Below, one piece after another: positions 58,418 to 64,000 of a stretch of DNA of 64,000 nucleotides. Within the stretch, counting starts at the first letter, position 1, and the number at the start of each line of letters is the position of its first letter. The notes beneath the pieces were generated by a model. The model was not told the DNA's origin. It made no database searches and worked only from the letters and a program-made list of their open reading frames with translations. This DNA is from Drosophila pseudoobscura (lineage: Eukaryota; Arthropoda; Insecta; Diptera; Drosophilidae): contig NC_046681.1 in assembly GCF_009870125.1 (NCBI RefSeq), positions 5,035,001-5,099,000 of the forward strand. Direction: 5' to 3'. Made by a program: the position numbers and the translations under genes.

Positions 58418-61400
58418 CTGCAATGAAAATGTCAAGAAATTAATTTTTATTTCAATAATATGATGATACAAAAGACAATGGAATGGAAGCGAATAAAACA
58501 CTGCATTTAAAAATTGTATATAAGTTTCCCCACCGATAAAACTTAACCATATCACATGGGGACTATGAAAAAGTACATAGGAAAAGGATAATTTCATTTA
58601 TACTACTGTAAAACAGATTCATGCAGAGCAGAAATGATCCTAATCCAAAGTATTCCATCTAAGTTACGAAAACTAGGCAAGGCAAAGAACAGAAACCATT
58701 AGTCCATAATTCCATTTTTACGGGGATAAAAACTGGTTTGTTTGTATAATTGATTCAAATAGATTTTCCGATAAGTTTTCAAAGTAATTGGAAAAAAAGG
58801 TTATATTTGTATAACCAATAAACATCAGCTGTATTATCGACTTTACAATAAGATAACCTAGGGGCGTTCTTCCGGTCTACATGGGGCAAATGTTTTCAGT
58901 CAACGTTGAAAAGAAACAAAACTGGCGGTATTGACCAGGGTGTTTTGTCTGTTCTCACTAGGGAGGAAGCTGTTCTCGGTGTTCCCACAACGCCAAGCCA
59001 TTCACAAATCGTCCAGAGTCTTTGGGCGATCACTGTTCCCACTCGGAGCAAATGGAAAAAGGTATTCATAGGAAGAACATAATTATACAAATTGTTGGGA
59101 ATCCACTCGCAAACGTTACCAAACTTTTGCGATCGTCATTTTTACGAGCCTTCAGACCTGCCTGCCACTTAAGGAGAACAGAAAATCTCATTATATATTT
59201 AGAAAAGTCTTAAAATTTATACAATATATTTGCAAATAGCACAACTTTTTATTTATTTATTTACAACGAGGTTAGAGTTAAAACTATTAACTTAGCTTAT
59301 CTAAGAATATCACTGGATAATATGACCTTCCGACATGCTATTATTATATTATATTATGATTGTTATATTAATTATATGGGAGTTACATTATATGGGTTTT
59401 AAATTAGAATTAGATTAATTTATTTCCAATTCTATTGCATAAAATTCAATGCAAATGTTTGTTTTTTTTTGGGTGCAGAGTTTTTCCAAAAAGTTGCTCA
59501 CGATAGCTGTCGCAATTTATTAGAATTTATTTGCATAACTTCGCAGAATTTTATGCGTGCAAATGACGCATTAATTTGCGCTAGTTAAGATCGGAGAATG
59601 CCTTAAATGTTCGCCAGACGTTACATAAATAAATTACGAGTACTCGTACGCATGTGTGTGGACTGGTCCCTGCCCAGTAGCCGGTTTTCGACATGGTCTA
59701 ACCGATCCGATAAAATGTAGATTGTGATATTGAAAAATTGCATTTAGTTACCTTAGTTTGGTTTTAATTGACTGTAAAATTGATTGACTTGGGACTGGGC
59801 AAGTCGAGATTGAGTCACACCCAATTGGTCCATCAAGTGGAATGGAAAAGTATTTAGGCCCCGATTTGCATATTTGTTAATTATTTTTTGCACTTGTAAT
59901 CGGTTTAATGAAACGTTTAGCAATTTTTAGGAAATTATCTACGTCCGATTTGTCATCATAAGAAGTAATTGTTGGAAAATCGTTCCTTAGATTTTGCTGA
60001 TACGATTAATAGTTGCTTAAATTATAGTTCATTAAATTATATTTGAATGGGAATGTAAAAAAGAATTGACTACTACTACTATCATTCAGTGATAAATAAT
60101 ATTAATCGTTACTAATGTTCCAAGATGTGCTCTAACGATCGCTTTTAAGTACGAATGATAATCGGATTGGCCCTAAACGGAGACACGAGGGAGCTCTTTA
60201 GAAAAAAACACTATTGATAATGCATGCCCCCAGTGCATGAATCACCGAAAAAGCACAGAAAAAATGATGTTACTATAAATTATGTCAAAGAGAAGGCACC
60301 TTTAAGTGATTAAAATCTGCAGTCCGTAATTGCTCTGACGCTAAACGTTATAATTATGGTTTATTTGCTTATAGCAGATGGGGGAAGCTCTGAGGGGGGT
60401 ATTTTTACGTAGAACCAGTTCTGGATCCCCAAGGCAATGGCCGCAGCAGGCCCAAAATTCTAAAATGCGCTTGAGGGAGCCCACAAACAGGCGGCAAACC
60501 AGTTTTATTTTTACGCTCGTACTTTTGTAAGTACTTACTTTTCGCTATTCCTATTTCAAGAAATACAAATTTATTTTGTACGTTTCTTATTCTTTATGAC
60601 GTTGACAGTTGGAGAAGCAGCGGACTCATGACTATATTTCTTAGCATTTTCGAGAGCAACGCTCGCTTCAGTCTAAACATTCAACCTACAAGTCTGTGAA
60701 TGGGTGTGAGTGAGTGGAGTGATGGATAGATGGATCAATGGATGGATGGCAACAGCCACGACAACAGCAACAAAGAAAATGAATATCAGAATCAGATCCG
60801 GTTAACCAAAAACGTTTCCAGCTGGGGAGCCTCAAGACTGACTGAGACCGCGCGAGAGACGGAGAGAGAGGAAGGCTCAGCTGACTCTACTCATACTCTT
60901 CTATATATAGCACACATAAATACTATATATGCATACACCTATATTGACGTTGGCGTTGTATGGAATGTCGGCAAAAAAGCTAACCAACACCTGCACGATG
61001 GAGAGGCTTCCACTGCGAAGGCTGGATCTGGTGCTGAATCTCTTGGTACGTGCGCTGTTTTTTATTATTTATTTATTTTTTTCGGAAAACATGCACGACA
61101 TCACGGATTGGATTCCCCTCCAAAAAAACAAAGTACAATCCGATTCTGCTGCCGTTGCTTGTCGGCGTCATCAATTGTCGCATTGTAATTGTGCCTCTCT
61201 CTATCTATCTCTGCCTATCCTCTCTATTTCGTCAGTGATTTCACGTTCGGTGTCTAAGTATTTCCATATCCACGACTCTAGGCAGTGGTGGGCAGTGGAG
61301 AGACAGTCGCCTCTATGTCGCTCTGTCGCATAATTCACTTTCATCTCGGGCCGTGGCCGTGCGTGACTCTTTCTGTTTAAACAAAAGCCGCATTTTTCAC

Positions 61401-62750
61401 ATGATATTGTCAAATCATTTTTGGGATTTTTGGGGAGAGAGAGTAAACATAATGCAGTAATACATATATACATATGTACATATAAACAATTTCTAGACAC
61501 CGCAAACAGCCAGAAATTTGCGGATGGCAGATCTTGAAATAAAACAGACTAAACAAAATATTAGACGAAGTATAGCAGTGTACCAACTCTAAGTAACTGA
61601 CTAATGACTAAATAATATACGGATCCAATAGTATAATTAAATGGGGTCGATTGATTTTGGGCCAAATCTAATGGAGCACCTTTCAAGATAAATATAAATA
61701 AATACGAATACTTAACTTTCGTTTAACTATGTTTACATATATGTTAATATTTATTATGTATTGTTTGATGTGTCACCAGACTAAACATACAGGTATCTTC
61801 CACATGTATAATCCTACTGGCTGGTCTAATAGAAGGTTCAATATATGGTCCAAGTGGGTCAAATAAAAATAAATATAAAAAACTAAATATACAATATAAA
61901 ATGTAAAATATCATCTAATCGTTCTATCCAGCTATTTAGTTCTTAGCTTTAGCTTTCTGAAACCATGAAATATTTATGCCCGTTATATATCAAAATCTCT
62001 ATTAAAAAACTATAGTATAAATCAATCAGAATAATGAAAAATACAAAGAAAAAAAAACTTTCGCTTTCAGAAATTAACACACAAAATGGAGTCGAGACGG
62101 GGACATCTATTTGTTAGCTGTTAATTGGTTGCCAAATTTGACGGTTCATAAAAATGCGCACATGACTTAATTTAATTTGAAAAATCCAGCAATACCCGCC
62201 TAATGAAGCCCAAACATTTTCTTCGTCTCTGGCGGCTTAATTAAAAAGTTCAGTTTAGATTTGAGGATTTGCTCGGAAAGAATGCCGTCGCTCCAAAAGT
62301 GAAACTAAAGCTGAAACAAAACACCAACACCGGCCAAAAGTATTCTCAGTATTTCTGCTAACACGATGCCAATGATTCAGTTGGAGTTTTGTTGGATTGC
62401 CCCTGCATCAGCTGCATTGGCTGCATCAGCTGGAGCGTTCATTATTTTGGGCATTTTTGTTTCATTAATCAAAATGCCATTTGCCTAATTAAAAATTCCT
62501 ATATTGGCGATTTTAACATAAATGTAAGCAAATCTTTGTCTGTTTCAGAGTTGATTTACAAGGCCTGGCCGATGATCAATATCATATGTACATATGTATG
62601 TATGTACGTATGTTGTACCTATGCATCTCCAGAGACAATATAAAATAGCATTGGGACACCATTAACACATTTACTTCTCATGCAATAAACTCCAAGAAGT
62701 GAATTCTATTTTTAATTTAAATTGTCGATTTTTCAACGATCTGCAAAACT
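58418..62750. other. Duox 5' intron and flank, no firm gene
   Basis: AT-rich sequence. Somewhere here or beyond the window lies the Duox signal-peptide exon; I could not identify it. A plus-strand TATA box (CTATATATAG near 60901-60910) and a short ATG frame (MERLPLRRLDLVLNLL) ending at a GTACGT donor near 61044 are noted as a possible first exon of another gene, unsupported otherwise. CT, TATC and GGAT simple repeats occur. Confidence 0.4.
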
Positions 62751-62754
62751 TGTT

Positions 62755-63400
62755 TCAAGTCTTCGTCGCCAATCCTTCCCGTGAGCTGGAGTACATATGT
62801 TTTTACCTATAATCCAGACAACCCATACGAATCCAATCTACAGCAATCCTCGTGGATTCCTAGAGATTTGCAGTCGTAGCTTGGCGTTTGTATTTTATAA
62901 ATTATTGAGGTATTATCAGTATATATGCGCTTTCAAAAAGATTCTTTGTTTCCTAATATGTGACCTGAATAACCCTGTATTAAGTCAACCAACGAATTAA
63001 CGTAAAAAATATTGTTTTTTTTATGTGTGTATCCGTCAAAGATTTTTCTCTTCCACCGCTACTTCCTCTGTTCGAGGTATCCTACGCCAAAGGCCAGACG
63101 TTCCAGCTGTTTGCAGTTCGTCACCAGAATTTCAAAATGTTTCTCACTAAGGGTTTTCGTATGGTGTCCCTATTTAAGATTCCGCAATAGCGTCATTGAT
63201 GGCCAGCAATTGGCGCAATCCTTTTCCGTTATATCTGACAGCCCTCAACTTCACTTTCTGTAAACATGGGAATTTCTCAAAATTATAAACAACTCCCTTA
63301 CGCCACCAACCGGCTCCTGCTAAGTCCAGATTTGGGCAGTTTAGATCGTCCCCTCCACCCCTTAATAGTGTAAGATAGAGTTTCAGGGATTTCGTAGTGA
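62755..63400 (-). pseudogene. F-box/LRR-type gene relic
   Basis: Minus-strand pieces in order read CPNLDLAGAG, LQKVKLRAVRYNGKGLRQLL and AINDAIAES (63175-63345). After a shift, HHTKTLSEKHFEILVTNCKQ and LERLAFGVGYLEQRK (63055-63165) follow, and about 300 bases on, LQLTGRIGDEDLKQVLQIVE (about 62730-62790). Spacing of L-x-x-L and C-x-x-L elements is leucine-rich-repeat-like. Stops, a frame shift and an AT-rich gap break it. It looks like the C-terminal half of the gene type represented by the pseudogene at 52.0 kb, but on the opposite side of Duox. Confidence 0.5.
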
Positions 63401-63429
63401 AGCAAGACAGAAATAAAATCTGCAAAAAT

Positions 63430-64000
63430 CCAATGAATAATCAGTCATCCTGAGAATTCATTCATTCTGAGTAATATACAATATGAGCGTGAGTTGCTGT
63501 TATATTTGTTCCGCTAGGAAGTCTCTATCCGAAGATAAGTCTCATATCGTGATCCCCAGTGCTGCTGTTAATAATGCTATACATAAATTTGTTTGTATAT
63601 TAGATTAAAAGAGCAAGTCGACAGAACGTATCTAAGATTAGGTAGGTTCAATGTTTGAATTGAATATTGCAGCGTTATGTCTTGTTTTATGTATCTATCG
63701 AATTACTTATGCATATTATAAAGATTAGCCTTTCGTATTACCATGGTAATGGGTTACTGTAGAGTTACTGTAGGGTTACCGAATCGCCTTTCCCAAATTC
63801 TGAGACCTAATCTCTGAGAATGTCGGATGAAATCCGATTTGGCTACAAATCGTTGCCCTCTCTCAAACCTAATCAATCGAAGACGAATCAACAACAAACC
63901 TTGGCAAATGCTAATAAAAGTGATGAAAGGAAAACAAAATGAAACAAATTATATTGTTGCCGAGCGCCGAAGCAAATTCAATGTTCGACTTCCCCATGTG
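63430..64000. other. Terminal AT-rich sequence, nothing seen
   Basis: No supported frame, repeat or motif to the end of the window. Confidence 0.5.

Noticed and set aside
59022..59213. Short plus-strand frame (63 codons) and its antisense
   Set aside because: No recognisable family, no splice context and AT-rich flanks; could be debris but I cannot support it.

Overview
The window is eukaryotic, intron-rich DNA from a Drosophila genome. Signs are short introns with GTRAGT donors, TATA/Inr promoters, a DINE-1/INE-1 (Helentron-type) element, and gene content matching Muller element B around D. melanogaster cytological region 23. The style of the repeats makes an obscura-group fly likely, but that is inference. 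Gene models below were built by hand from splice signals and reading-phase arithmetic; every multi-exon model closes in frame.

Layout. (1) 1-31259, + strand: the 3' portion of a voltage-gated calcium channel alpha2/delta subunit gene (CG4587-like), 14 coding exons visible. Two giant introns (1282-15097 and 15209-26324) carry other loci: two minus-strand, clip-domain, catalytically dead serine protease homologs (7075-8141 and 16266-17983), a decayed core-1 galactosyltransferase-like pseudogene (8613-9480), a relic of a third protease-homolog gene (about 19.80 kb), and a 60-residue secreted peptide gene (20963-21145) with an NF-kappaB-like site and a TATA box. A full-length DINE-1 copy lies at 2146-3254. 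(2) 31260-44117: a long A-rich 3' region, a CUB-like pseudogene (about 35.45-35.80 kb) and a long non-coding stretch that probably holds the 5' control region of the next gene. (3) 44118-46673, +: dawdle, an activin-type TGF-beta ligand. (4) 47605-49337, +: a divergent pyruvate kinase paralog (CG2964-like). (5) 49747-51030, -: glucose-6-phosphatase (G6P, CG15400-like), tail to tail with the kinase. (6) 51.5-52.9 kb: gene debris (an F-box pseudogene, an unrecognised fragment, a rearranged DINE-1 fragment). (7) 53327-58417, -: Dual oxidase (Duox), complete at the C terminus but lacking its signal-peptide exon. (8) 58.4-64 kb: mostly non-coding, with an F-box/LRR relic at about 62.75-63.4 kb.

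The genes do not form an operon. Themes are innate immunity and the extracellular space (two protease homologs, a small secreted peptide, Duox), sugar metabolism and its signalling (pyruvate kinase-like, G6P, dawdle), and neuronal calcium channels (alpha2/delta). I found no novel multi-gene system. The most interesting items are the unnamed secreted peptide with immune-type promoter motifs, the paired inactive proteases (one with a 3 x 39-residue Gly/Ser repeat tail), G6P and pyruvate kinase proteins with changed active-site residues, and a set of decaying gene copies nested in the calcium channel introns.
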